Assembly: GCA_021812505.1 (NCBI GenBank)
Contig: JAKANG010000009.1
Coordinates: 1-11,824, forward strand
DNA from: Pseudomonadota bacterium
GTDB taxonomy: Bacteria > Pseudomonadota > Alphaproteobacteria > Rhizobiales > Beijerinckiaceae
Reading direction: 5' to 3'
Length of the DNA: 11,824 nt
Shown in pieces: positions 1-6,558 of the stretch (positions are counted from its first letter, which is position 1; the number at the start of each line of letters is the position of its first letter). The translations under genes and the position numbers were made by a program. The notes under the pieces were generated by a model. That model had not been told where the DNA came from and did no database searches. It saw only the letters and a list, made by a program, of their open reading frames with translations.

Positions 1-340
1 CGACGCGCAGGCGCCAATCCTGCGCCGCCGGCCAGCCGTCATCGACCAGAACGACCAGCGACCCGCTTTTCGCGCCCACTGCGCCGCGTGGCGTCAACAG
101 CGGCCCGGCCATGGCGATGACAACCAGCGCCGCCAGGGCCATGCGCAGGATCAGCAGCCACAGCGGCGTGCGCGCCGGGGTGGCGTCGGGCTTTTTCAGA
201 TCGAGGATGAGCCTCAAGGGCGGGAAAGCGACGCGCCGGGGCGGCGGCGGCGTGACCCGCAGCAGAAGATAAAGCAGGGGCGCGCCGGCCAGGACCAGCA
301 GCAGCCAGGGCGACGCGAAGGAGAGCGGCAGAAAGTTCAT
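1..340 (-). CDS. BatA/DUF4159-like membrane protein, N-terminal fragment
   Basis: Only the first 113 residues are in the window; the gene continues beyond base 1. The protein starts MNFLPLSFASPWLLLVLAG and has a hydrophobic segment at about residues 8-27. A Pro/Arg-rich stretch and the motif VAFPPLRLILDL follow, then a second hydrophobic segment at about 60-80, and then SLVVLVDDGWPAAQDW. This arrangement is that of the aerotolerance-regulator N-terminal domain found at the start of the large DUF4159 proteins of Hyphomicrobiales, which usually run to around 900 residues. The start is supported by a 4-base ATGA overlap with the stop codon of the upstream DUF58 gene, indicating translational coupling. 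Such proteins sit in the inner membrane and are thought to partner MoxR and DUF58 proteins; the exact role is not established. The DUF4159 domain itself lies outside the window, so that part of the name is inferred from the N-terminus and gene order. Confidence 0.8.
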   Translation of the reverse strand, partial: MNFLPLSFASPWLLLVLAGAPLLYLLLRVTPPPPRRVAFPPLRLILDLKKPDATPARTPLWLLILRMALAALVVIAMAGPLLTPRGAVGAKSGSLVVLVDDGWPAAQDWRLRV

Positions 341-1269
341 CGCGCGCCGTCCGCCGTCAGCGCCAGGCGCAGATTGAGCAGGGCTTCGGAAGCCGGCCGC
401 GCGGTGGAGTGCAGGGCGAAGGTCCATCCCTGCGCACGCGCCGCCGCCGCCAGGGCCTCACGATGCGCGGCGAGCCGCGCCTGGTATGGCGCCGCGTAGT
501 CCTCGGCGCGGCCGGCGCGCAGCAGGTCGCCGGCCTCGTCGTAAAATTCGGTCTGGCCGGAGAAGGGAAAATCCTCTTCCGCCGGATCGAAAATCATCAG
601 GGCGTGGCCGCGCGCGCCCTGGGCGCTCAAGCGTTGCAGGCAGGCGGCGAAATCCGCGACATCGACCAGGAAATCGCCGATCAGCGCCGCTTTCTCGCGC
701 ATGCGCAAGGGCGCGGCCTGGGGCAGATCGGCGAAAGCCCCGTCGCTCGCCCGCTCCTGCGCGATCAAAGCCACGGCGAGGCTGTCGACGATGTCGCGCG
801 CCGCCGAAAGGCGCGTCAGGCCGAGCCATCCCGCGCGCTCCCCGGCGCGGACGGTGGAATCGGCCAGCGCCAAAGCGAGGATCAGCGCGCGGTCGAGCTT
901 GGATTGGGCGCCATGGTCGGAGCGATAATTCATCGAGCCGGAAAGATCTGCCCAGACCCACAGAACCTGCGCCGCCTCCCATTCGCGCTGGCGCACATAG
1001 AGCCGGTCGTCGCGCGCCGAGCGGCGCCAATCGACATTCTGCGCCGCCTCGCCCGGAATGAAGGGCCGAAACTGCCAGAAATTCTCACCCACGCCCGCCC
1101 GGCGGCGCCCGTGCAGGCCGGCCTGCGCCGACGCCGCCGCCTGGCGGGCGGAGAGCGCCAGAGCCGGCAGCCGGCGCGCGAGATCGAGCGCCTGGACGCG
1201 CTTGTCATGATCGGGACGCGCCGCCGCGCTAGGCAGGAAGGAAAAATCCTTCCCCAGTTTCCGGGCCAT
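337..1269 (-). CDS. DUF58 domain-containing protein
   Basis: A 310-residue protein with the DUF58 signature at residues 61-97, including GENFWQFRPFIPGE followed by NVDWRRSARDDRLYVRQRE. A von Willebrand-like strand follows, with the MIDAS-type motif DLSGSM (D108, S110, S112), which could bind a divalent metal. There is no signal peptide or clear membrane segment, so it is probably cytoplasmic or membrane-associated through its partner. Its start codon shares one base with the stop of the MoxR gene (TGATG), and its own stop overlaps the start of the BatA-like gene, so the three are translated as a coupled set. DUF58 proteins are regularly paired with MoxR ATPases and are presumed clients or adaptors; the biochemical function is unknown. 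Family assignment is firm, the precise role is not. Confidence 0.93.
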   Translation of the reverse strand: MARKLGKDFSFLPSAAARPDHDKRVQALDLARRLPALALSARQAAASAQAGLHGRRRAGVGENFWQFRPFIPGEAAQNVDWRRSARDDRLYVRQREWEAAQVLWVWADLSGSMNYRSDHGAQSKLDRALILALALADSTVRAGERAGWLGLTRLSAARDIVDSLAVALIAQERASDGAFADLPQAAPLRMREKAALIGDFLVDVADFAACLQRLSAQGARGHALMIFDPAEEDFPFSGQTEFYDEAGDLLRAGRAEDYAAPYQARLAAHREALAAAARAQGWTFALHSTARPASEALLNLRLALTADGAR

Positions 1270-2288
1270 CAGGCGAATCTTTGTTTCAGGCGCTCGATGA
1301 CCGCGTCGATGGTCTCGCCATCGGCGCGGGCGCTATAGGTCAGCGCCATGCGATGTTTCAGCACCGGGCCGGCGAGCGCCAGCACGTCGGCCTTGCTCGG
1401 CGCCAGCCGCCCCTGCGCCAGGGCGCGGGCGCGGCAGGCGAGCATCAGCGATTGCGCGGCGCGCGGCCCCGGCCCCCAGGCGATATGCTGGGTCAAGGCC
1501 GGATCGCCCTCGCCGGGACGCGCCGCGCGCACCAGATCGAGGATGCCATCGACCACCGAGGCGCCGACCGGCATCAGCCGCACCAAAGCCTGAATGTCCA
1601 TCAGGCCGCCAGCGTCGATCACCTGTTGCGGAGCCGGGCGGGCGCGGCCCGTCGTTTCGATCAGGATGCGTTTTTCCGCCTCGCGCTCGGGATAGGGCAC
1701 GTCGATCTGCATGAGAAAACGGTCGAGTTGGGCCTCGGGCAGCGGATAAGTGCCTTCCTGCTCCAGCGGGTTCTGGGTCGCAAGCACATGAAAGGGCTTT
1801 GGAAGATCGTAGCGTTCGCCGGCGATGGTGACGTGATATTCCTGCATCGCCTGCAACAGGGCCGACTGGGTGCGCGGGCTGGCGCGATTGATCTCGTCGG
1901 CCATCAGCAGCTGGGCGAAGATCGGCCCCTTGATGAAGCGGAAGGCGCGACGATGGTCGGCGCCCTCCTCCAGAACTTCCGAACCGAGAATGTCGGTCGG
2001 CATCAGGTCGGGCGTGAACTGCACGCGATTGGTGTGCAATCCGAGCACGCGCCCGAGCGTTTCGACCAGGAGGGTCTTGGCGAGGCCGGGCGCGCCGACG
2101 AACAAGGCGTGACCGCCGGAAAGCAGAGTAACGAGGGCTTCCTCGACCACCAGCTCCTGGCCGAAAACCACGCCGCCGATCGCCTTGCGCGCCGAAGCCA
2201 GCAGATCGAGCGCTTTTTTTGCGCGCGCCTCGATTTCGCGCTCGCCTGGGGGAATGTCTTGAGCCCGAAGGGCGGGATCGGCGTTCAT
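1269..2288 (-). CDS. MoxR family AAA+ ATPase
   Basis: A 339-residue AAA+ protein of the MoxR family. Visible motifs are Walker A GAPGLAKT (65-72), Walker B LLMADE (127-132), a sensor-1 region LATQNP (169-174), an arginine-finger region EAQLDRF (about 185-191) and a sensor-2-like GPGPRAAQSL (262-271). Length and motif spacing match full-length family members. MoxR ATPases act as ATP-driven chaperones that help mature or insert cofactors into von Willebrand-domain partner proteins. Here the likely partners are the DUF58 and BatA/DUF4159-like proteins encoded directly downstream. The start is supported by an AGGAG ribosome-binding site (2299-2303), 10 bases upstream. It is first in the operon and diverges from the DUF1285 gene across a 133-base region. 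The specific client process is not readable from this sequence. Confidence 0.95.
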   Translation of the reverse strand: MNADPALRAQDIPPGEREIEARAKKALDLLASARKAIGGVVFGQELVVEEALVTLLSGGHALFVGAPGLAKTLLVETLGRVLGLHTNRVQFTPDLMPTDILGSEVLEEGADHRRAFRFIKGPIFAQLLMADEINRASPRTQSALLQAMQEYHVTIAGERYDLPKPFHVLATQNPLEQEGTYPLPEAQLDRFLMQIDVPYPEREAEKRILIETTGRARPAPQQVIDAGGLMDIQALVRLMPVGASVVDGILDLVRAARPGEGDPALTQHIAWGPGPRAAQSLMLACRARALAQGRLAPSKADVLALAGPVLKHRMALTYSARADGETIDAVIERLKQRFA

Positions 2289-2324
2289 GCCAGAGTTTCT
2301 CCTGTGCGGACGGCACTATAGGCT

Positions 2325-2367
2325 GGCGCGCGGGCGCCGATAAACAGATAATAGGCGCCCCGCCGCC
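2325..2367. promoter_or_regulatory. Inverted repeat in divergent moxR / DUF1285 promoter region
   Basis: A perfect 7-base inverted repeat (GGGCGCC at 2332-2338, GGCGCCC at 2354-2360) flanks a 15-base AT-rich spacer. Outside it the symmetry continues with three mismatches to give 14-base arms at 2325-2338 and 2354-2367. It lies midway between two divergent operons. It could be an operator for a dimeric regulator or an RNA hairpin; in such GC-rich DNA chance symmetry is possible. Weak -10-like hexamers sit on each side (TATAGT on the minus strand at 2315-2320, TAAAAT on the plus strand at 2378-2383), without convincing -35 partners. Confidence 0.35.
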
Positions 2368-2383
2368 ATTCACGGGGTAAAAT

Positions 2384-2402
2384 GCCGCCAAATCAAGGCG
2401 GC
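2384..2402 (+). promoter_or_regulatory. Short hairpin in the DUF1285 leader
   Basis: GCCGCC (2384-2389) and GGCGGC (2397-2402) form a perfect 6-base stem with a 7-base loop, ending 19 bases before the start codon and 8 bases before the GAAAGG ribosome-binding site. If the transcript starts at the TAAAAT box just upstream, this hairpin would lie at the extreme 5' end, where it might protect or regulate the message. There is no T-tract, so it is not an intrinsic terminator. Confidence 0.3.
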
Positions 2403-2421
2403 GCGGGTCCGAAAGGTTAAG

Positions 2422-2997
2422 ATGACCAATCCGTCCGATCCCCTGCGCGGGCTGGCCGAGGCGCGCGAATCGCCCGGGCCGGCGCCGGTGCATTTATGGA
2501 ACCCGCCTTATTGCGGCGAGATCGACATGCGCATCGCCCGCGACGGGACCTGGTTCTACAACGGGACGCCGATCGGCCGCCCCGCTCTTGTCAGGCTTTT
2601 TTCCGGCATCCTGCGCAAGGACCGGGAGCGTTTCGTGCTGGTGACGCCAGTCGAATGCGTCGGCATAGAGGTCGAGGACGCGCCCTTTCTCGGCGTCGAG
2701 CTATTACGCGAGGGCGAGGGCGAAGCCCAGATTTTGCGACTGCGCACCAATGTCGACGACTGGGTCGAAATTTCGGCGAAAAATCCCTTGAAATTCCTGC
2801 CCGGCGAGAGTGGCGGCCTCAAGCCCTATGTTCTGGTGCGCGGCGATTTGTGGGCTCTCGTCAAGCGCGCTTTGTTTTACGACCTCGTCGCCTGGGCCGA
2901 GGCCAGGGCGGTCGACGGCGAAGAGATGTTCGGCGTCTGGTCGAAGGGCGCCTTTTTCGCCATGGCGCCGATGCGCGAGATCGCGGACCTGACATGA
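2422..2997 (+). CDS. DUF1285 domain-containing protein
   Basis: A 191-residue protein with the DUF1285 pattern. The N-terminal part has HLWNPPYCGEIDMRIARDG and WFYNGTPIGRPALVRLFSGI (residues 24-63), then an alternating beta-strand core including FVLVTPVECVGIEVEDAPF. The C-terminal half contains PYVLVRGDLWALVKRALFYDL. There is no signal peptide or membrane helix, so it is probably cytoplasmic. The family is widespread in proteobacteria, has no assigned biochemical function, and regularly precedes the CoA pyrophosphatase and CCA enzyme genes in alphaproteobacteria. The start has a GAAAGG ribosome-binding site at 2411-2416. Its stop overlaps the start of the NUDIX gene (ATGA), so the two are translationally coupled. 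The family call is confident; the function is unknown. Confidence 0.92.
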   Translation: MTNPSDPLRGLAEARESPGPAPVHLWNPPYCGEIDMRIARDGTWFYNGTPIGRPALVRLFSGILRKDRERFVLVTPVECVGIEVEDAPFLGVELLREGEGEAQILRLRTNVDDWVEISAKNPLKFLPGESGGLKPYVLVRGDLWALVKRALFYDLVAWAEARAVDGEEMFGVWSKGAFFAMAPMREIADLT

Positions 2998-3641
2998 CAT
3001 CCTTCGACGCCGAAGATTTTCTGGCGCGCGCCCGGAAAAACCTCCGCCAAAGCTGGCCGGAGGCGGCTTTCGATCCCGCCGCGCGCCCGCATCATGGCGA
3101 CCACCGCCTGAACGAGCCTCTGAGCGGCGAGACCGCTGTGCCGCCGTCGCCCGCGCGCCCCGCGGCTGTGCTCGCGCCGGTTGTCGCGCGCGACGACGGC
3201 CTGTTTCTGCTGCTGACCCAGCGCGCCAGCCATTTGAACGAGCATTCGGGCCAGATCGCCTTTCCCGGCGGCAAGATCGAGCCCGGCGAATCGCCGCTCG
3301 ACGCGGCCCTGCGCGAGGCGGAGGAGGAAATCGGCCTTTTCCACGCACGAGTTGAAATCCTCGGCTGTCTCGACCCGTACCAGACCAGCACCGGCTTTAG
3401 AGTCTTTCCCATCGTCGGCCTCGCCCGCGCCCCACTCGATCTCAGCGTGAACGCCTTTGAAGTGGCCGACGTCTTCGAAACGCCCCTGTCCTTCCTGATG
3501 GACGAAGCCAACCACCAGCGCCATTTCCGGCAATGGCAGGGGCGGCGGCGGCAATTTTACGCCATGCCTTACGAAAACCGCTATATTTGGGGCGCGACCG
3601 CGGGCATGATCCGCAATCTTTATGAAAGGCTCTATTCCTAA
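2994..3641 (+). CDS. NUDIX hydrolase, CoA pyrophosphatase
   Basis: A 215-residue NUDIX hydrolase. The NUDIX box is complete: G93, E99, R107-E108, E111-E112 and G114 in GGKIEPGESPLDAALREAEE and the residues after it. Directly before it is the CoA-pyrophosphatase (UPF0035) signature, LTQRASHLNEHSGQIAFPGG (residues 74-93). These enzymes cleave coenzyme A or its derivatives to phosphopantetheine and 3',5'-ADP in the cytoplasm, using Mg2+ held by the box glutamates. An in-frame reading from 2496 is open, but I chose the ATG at 2994. It gives the usual family length, overlaps the DUF1285 stop by the ATGA arrangement, and leaves out a low-complexity Arg-rich extension that is only a shadow of the previous gene. 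The stop abuts the next ATG exactly. Confidence 0.93.
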   Translation: MTSFDAEDFLARARKNLRQSWPEAAFDPAARPHHGDHRLNEPLSGETAVPPSPARPAAVLAPVVARDDGLFLLLTQRASHLNEHSGQIAFPGGKIEPGESPLDAALREAEEEIGLFHARVEILGCLDPYQTSTGFRVFPIVGLARAPLDLSVNAFEVADVFETPLSFLMDEANHQRHFRQWQGRRRQFYAMPYENRYIWGATAGMIRNLYERLYS

Positions 3642-3902
3642 ATGGCGCGTTCGCTGCTCGAGTCGCTCGGCCTGTTCGCCGCGCCCTTTCTGGCTTATGC
3701 CCTGTTTCTGTTCTATCGCGCCCGCCATCCGCTGGTCGTCGGCCATTGGTCGCGCGGCGCGGTCTTCTGGCTGACGCTTGTGGGCTTTTCTTTTGTCATC
3801 CTCGGCTTCGTCTATGCCGGACTTTTCGGCGCGGCCCCGTCCGGCGTCTATGTGCCCGCCCATATGGATCACGGCCGCCTGACGCCGGGGCGTTTCCAAT
3901 GA
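3642..3902 (+). CDS. DUF6111 family small membrane protein
   Basis: An 86-residue protein with two predicted membrane helices, roughly residues 5-25 (LLESLGLFAAPFLAYALFLF) and 40-64 (AVFWLTLVGFSFVILGFVYAG). They are separated by a basic loop (YRARHPLVVGHWSRG), and a polar tail ends VPAHMDHGRLTPGRFQ. It matches the DUF6111 proteins that accompany the CCA-adding enzyme in Hyphomicrobiales; no function is known. Its ATG follows the NUDIX stop with no gap, and its stop overlaps the cca start (ATGA). It therefore sits inside a coupled unit of otherwise soluble nucleotide enzymes. The positive loop suggests both ends face the periplasm, but topology is inferred by eye only. Confidence 0.85.
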   Translation: MARSLLESLGLFAAPFLAYALFLFYRARHPLVVGHWSRGAVFWLTLVGFSFVILGFVYAGLFGAAPSGVYVPAHMDHGRLTPGRFQ

Positions 3903-5188
3903 GCCGCGCACTGCTGAATGGGGATCTGCGGCCCCTGCTCGACCGCCCGGCGCTCAAAAAGGTCTTCGGCGCGCTCGACGGCGTCGAGGCGCGGGTGATC
4001 GGCGGCGCGGTGCGCAACGCGCTTCTCGGCGAACGGATCGCGGACATCGATCTCGCCGTCGCCGCGCCGCCAGAAGTCGTCATCGCCAAATCCGAGCGCG
4101 CGGGGATTCGCGCGGTTCCGACCGGGATCGAGCACGGCACCGTGACCCTGGTGCTCGACGGCGCGCATTTTGAGGTCACGTCCCTGCGCGAGGATGTCGA
4201 GACCGACGGTCGCCGCGCCAAGGTGCGCTTCGGCGAGGATTTCGCCGCCGACGCGCAAAGGCGGGATTTCACCATCAACGCGCTCTCGGTCGACGTCCAG
4301 GGCCGGATTTACGATTATGTCGGCGGTCTCGACGACCTCGCGCAACGCCGGGTGCGATTCATCGGCGACCCCCGCCAGCGCATCATGGAAGACTATCTGC
4401 GCATCCTGCGTTTTTTCCGCTTTTCCGCCTGCTATGGCGAAGGTCCGCTCGACGCCGAGGGCTTCGCCGCCTGCATCGCCTTGCGCGGCGGCGTCGCCCA
4501 GCTTTCGCGCGAGCGGCTGGGCGGCGAAATGCTCAAGGTCCTGTCTTTCCCGCGTTCCGCCGCCGTGATCGAAGCCATGAGCCAGGCGGGGCTGCTCGCT
4601 TTTCTCCATGTCGCGCCCTGGCCGGCGCGCAACCGCCGCCTCGCCGCGATTCTTTCCGCGCAAAACCTCTCGGACCCGCTCGTTTCGCTTGCCGCGCTCG
4701 CCGTGCACAGCGCCAGCGACGCGGAGCGCCTCAGCGAGGCGCTCCGCCTGTCGCGCGCGGAAAGGCGCCGGCTCGCCGAAATGGCCGCGGCCGCCGCCGC
4801 CTGGCATGGCGCCACCCAAGCCCCGTCGCCGGCGCAATTGCGCGAGCAGCTTTTCCTGCGCGGCGCCCAGGCCGCCCGCGACGCTCTGCTGCTGATCCAG
4901 GCGGAAGGCCCGGCGGGGCCGAACGACCAGGACTTTCTCGCGGCGCAGGCCTTTCTGCGCGACACGCCGGCGCCCAAGGCGCCATTCGCCGCCGCCGATC
5001 TTCTCGCGCGCGGCGTCCGGCAAGGCGCGGGTCTCGGCGCGGCGCTGAAACGCCTGCAGGCCGCCTGGATCCGCGCCGGGTTCCCCCAAGACCCGAAACG
5101 GATCGCGGCGCTGATGGACGCCGCCTGCGCGCAGGGACCGCAAGAATCCTCGCTGCACGAATCAGGCTGGACGCGGAACCGGCGTTAG
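3899..5188 (+). CDS. cca: CCA tRNA nucleotidyltransferase
   Basis: A 429-residue class II CCA-adding enzyme, which builds or repairs the 3' CCA end of tRNAs from CTP and ATP. The nucleotidyltransferase head shows GGAVRNALLG (35-44), where nucleotide-binding and phosphate-contact residues lie, and IADIDLAV (48-55) with the two metal-binding aspartates D49 and D51. RRDFTINALSVD (121-132) and GDPRQRIMEDYLRILRFFRF (146-165) complete the family signature (nucleotide-template region and head/neck). The C-terminal alpha-helical part is Ala/Arg-rich and typical of alphaproteobacterial members. An upstream in-frame start at 3746 would read through the DUF6111 gene and was rejected; the ATG at 3899 gives the ATGA overlap. 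It is the fourth gene of the coupled cluster. Confidence 0.96.
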   Translation: MSRALLNGDLRPLLDRPALKKVFGALDGVEARVIGGAVRNALLGERIADIDLAVAAPPEVVIAKSERAGIRAVPTGIEHGTVTLVLDGAHFEVTSLREDVETDGRRAKVRFGEDFAADAQRRDFTINALSVDVQGRIYDYVGGLDDLAQRRVRFIGDPRQRIMEDYLRILRFFRFSACYGEGPLDAEGFAACIALRGGVAQLSRERLGGEMLKVLSFPRSAAVIEAMSQAGLLAFLHVAPWPARNRRLAAILSAQNLSDPLVSLAALAVHSASDAERLSEALRLSRAERRRLAEMAAAAAAWHGATQAPSPAQLREQLFLRGAQAARDALLLIQAEGPAGPNDQDFLAAQAFLRDTPAPKAPFAAADLLARGVRQGAGLGAALKRLQAAWIRAGFPQDPKRIAALMDAACAQGPQESSLHESGWTRNRR

Positions 5189-5234
5189 GTTTTACTCTCG
5201 GGCGAGGCGGCGGAACCGCGCCCTCGGGAAAGAC

Positions 5235-5492
5235 ATGGCGGTGGAAAACAAGCATCCGGTCGAACTCGCCGCGCGCATGGCCGGAAAGCTGCGGCAGGCG
5301 TCGCAGGAGCGGCGCGCCGACGGATTCAAGCGGGAATCCTTCACCCTGCCGCGCGACGAAGCGCGCGAGAAGGCGCGCGAGATTTTCGCCGCCTTCCCCA
5401 AGGCCGCCTATATGACCGAAATCGAATCCTGGAGCGAACTGGCCGACGGACGGATCGAATTTACCATGCGCCGGCTGCCGAGCGCCGATTGA
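5235..5492 (+). CDS. Hypothetical protein, 85 residues
   Basis: I do not recognise this family. The product is small, soluble and highly charged. Its first half is probably helical and rich in Arg/Lys/Glu (AARMAGKLRQASQERRADG, then RDEAREKAREIFAAFP), and its second half has a strand-like stretch ending GRIEFTMRRLPSAD. There is no signal peptide, membrane helix, cysteine pair or recognisable catalytic motif. A GGGAAAG ribosome-binding site lies directly upstream of the ATG. The gap to the cca stop is 46 bases with no obvious terminator, so it may be the last gene of that operon. The helix-then-strand layout and placement resemble small conserved hypotheticals of Hyphomicrobiales, but function cannot be inferred. 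Confidence 0.75.
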   Translation: MAVENKHPVELAARMAGKLRQASQERRADGFKRESFTLPRDEAREKAREIFAAFPKAAYMTEIESWSELADGRIEFTMRRLPSAD

Positions 5493-5780
5493 GCGTGGGC
5501 TTTCTTCGTGGCCATTGCTTCGGCACCTGCGATATTAACCAATATACGGTTAGGATATTCGGGCAGTGTAAACGCATATTCAGCAACGCGATTGCGCGTT
5601 AACCAAATAACTCCGCCTAATTTTAGTTAAAACAATCATGACAGGATTCATCTCTTATTCGCCTTAGTGACATCATATTTCCTAATTTGCATAAACCATT
5701 TATTTTTACGCTCCAATTACCTTTACGATCCTAAATCGCTCCAGACCGGCCGTCGAACGGCCTCGATCCGGAGTTGAGAA
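5493..5780 (+). promoter_or_regulatory. AT-rich leader/promoter region of the outer-membrane protein gene
   Basis: This is 288 bases without a gene. It is much richer in A/T than its surroundings, especially 5530-5735, as expected for a strong promoter with an untranslated leader. It contains two copies of TTAACCAA (5535-5542 and 5599-5606), which match the CtrA half-site TTAACCAT at 7 of 8 positions. A TAACC/GGTTA dyad (5536-5540, 5548-5552) and a repeated GATATT (5531-5536, 5554-5559) lie around the first copy. No -35/-10 pair stands out clearly enough to name. The last 35 bases return to high GC and hold a hairpin next to the ribosome-binding site GGAG (5770-5773). Regulation by CtrA is a guess from motif similarity only. 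Confidence 0.45.
5748..5762 (+). repeat. Perfect inverted repeat in the omp 5' leader
   Basis: GGCCGT (5748-5753), a CGA loop, and ACGGCC (5757-5762) form a perfect GC-rich dyad ending 7 bases before the GGAG ribosome-binding site of the outer-membrane protein gene. As RNA it would be a tight 6-base-pair stem-loop that could stabilise the 5' end or influence ribosome access. There is no T-tract after it. Confidence 0.4.
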
Positions 5781-6458
5781 ATGAGAAAGGTTTCGATCGC
5801 CTTGATCAGCGGCGCGGCGATCTCCTTCGCGTCGCTGGCGCAGGCCGCCGATCTGCCCTACAGCAAGGATGCGCCGGCCTCTTACGATTATCCGCCATCC
5901 TTCACCTGGACCGGTTTCTACGCCGGCCTCAACCTCGGCGCCGGGCTCGGCAACTTTATCGGCGGGGGGCGCTCTTATTTCGGCTCCAATCCCGACGGTT
6001 GGCTGATCGGCGGCACCGCAGGCTATAATTACCAGTCGGGCAATCTGCTGGTCGGCGCCGAGGCCGATTATGACTGGTCGCATTTCGCTTCGAGCGGTTC
6101 GATCGCGCCCGGCGTATTTTCGAGCGGCAACATCGAAAATATCGCCACGATCCGCGCGCGGGTCGGCTATGCAATGGACCGTTTGCTGATTTTCGGAACC
6201 GGCGGCTATGCGGGCGCGGAAGTCGCCGGCACATTGAACAATTACGTCGCGAGCGCGACCGCCAATCAGAGTTTCTGGTCCAACGGCTATGCTCTGGGCT
6301 TCGGCGCGGAATATGCCGTCACGCCGCACATCACGGTCAAGGCCGAATATCTGTTCGCGTCCTTCGGCAGCAACAGCTTTTTCGGTCTCACGCCCAATGT
6401 CATGAGCGCGAGCGCCAGTGTGAACATGCTGCGCGCCGGCGTGAACTACAAGTTCTGA
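5781..6458 (+). CDS. Outer-membrane beta-barrel protein, Omp25/Omp31-like
   Basis: A 225-residue secreted barrel protein. Residues 1-22 form a Sec signal peptide (MRKVSIALISGAAISFASLAQA) cleaved before ADLPY. The mature start, ending in FTWTGFYAGLNLG (41-53), is the hallmark of the rhizobial/Brucella Omp25-Omp31 porin-like family. The rest alternates Gly/aromatic-rich strands, for example WLIGGTAGYNYQSGNLLVGA, IATIRARVGYAMDRLLIFGT and YALGFGAEYAVTPHITVKAEY. It ends in VNYKF, with the terminal Phe recognised by the BAM assembly machinery. The length suits an eight-stranded barrel. It sits alone, with a long AT-rich leader and a strong terminator, the pattern of an abundant, separately regulated surface protein. 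Pore activity versus a purely structural role cannot be told from sequence. Confidence 0.92.
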   Translation: MRKVSIALISGAAISFASLAQAADLPYSKDAPASYDYPPSFTWTGFYAGLNLGAGLGNFIGGGRSYFGSNPDGWLIGGTAGYNYQSGNLLVGAEADYDWSHFASSGSIAPGVFSSGNIENIATIRARVGYAMDRLLIFGTGGYAGAEVAGTLNNYVASATANQSFWSNGYALGFGAEYAVTPHITVKAEYLFASFGSNSFFGLTPNVMSASASVNMLRAGVNYKF

Positions 6459-6527
6459 AGTCCGCGAAAAAAGGCGCCAATCCCGCGGAAGGCGCACGAC
6501 ACAGGCGATGCTCCCACGCCTCCTCCG

Positions 6528-6558
6528 AAGCCCCGGCGTCCTGCGCCGGGGCTTTTTT
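6528..6558 (+). terminator. Rho-independent terminator of the outer-membrane protein gene
   Basis: An 11-base-pair stem whose core is AGCCCCGGCG (6529-6538) with CGCCGGGGCT (6544-6553), with a 5-base loop, runs into six T residues (6553-6558). It lies 70 bases after the omp stop. The T-tract overlaps the TAA stop of the convergent glutathione S-transferase gene. On the minus strand no T-tract follows the stem, so it serves the plus strand mainly. Confidence 0.92.

Noticed and set aside
409..2321. Long plus-strand open frames opposite the DUF58 and MoxR genes
   Set aside because: They are Arg/Gln-rich shadows without motifs; the minus-strand proteins carry complete family signatures.
2877..3911. 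A 344-codon minus-strand frame opposite the NUDIX and DUF6111 genes
   Set aside because: It spans three real genes on the other strand and shows no domain; treated as a compositional shadow.
3869..5158. A 429-codon open frame on the minus strand opposite cca
   Set aside because: It mirrors the cca gene almost exactly and its protein has no family features. High-GC codon usage leaves antisense frames open, and the CCA enzyme motifs on the plus strand are unambiguous.
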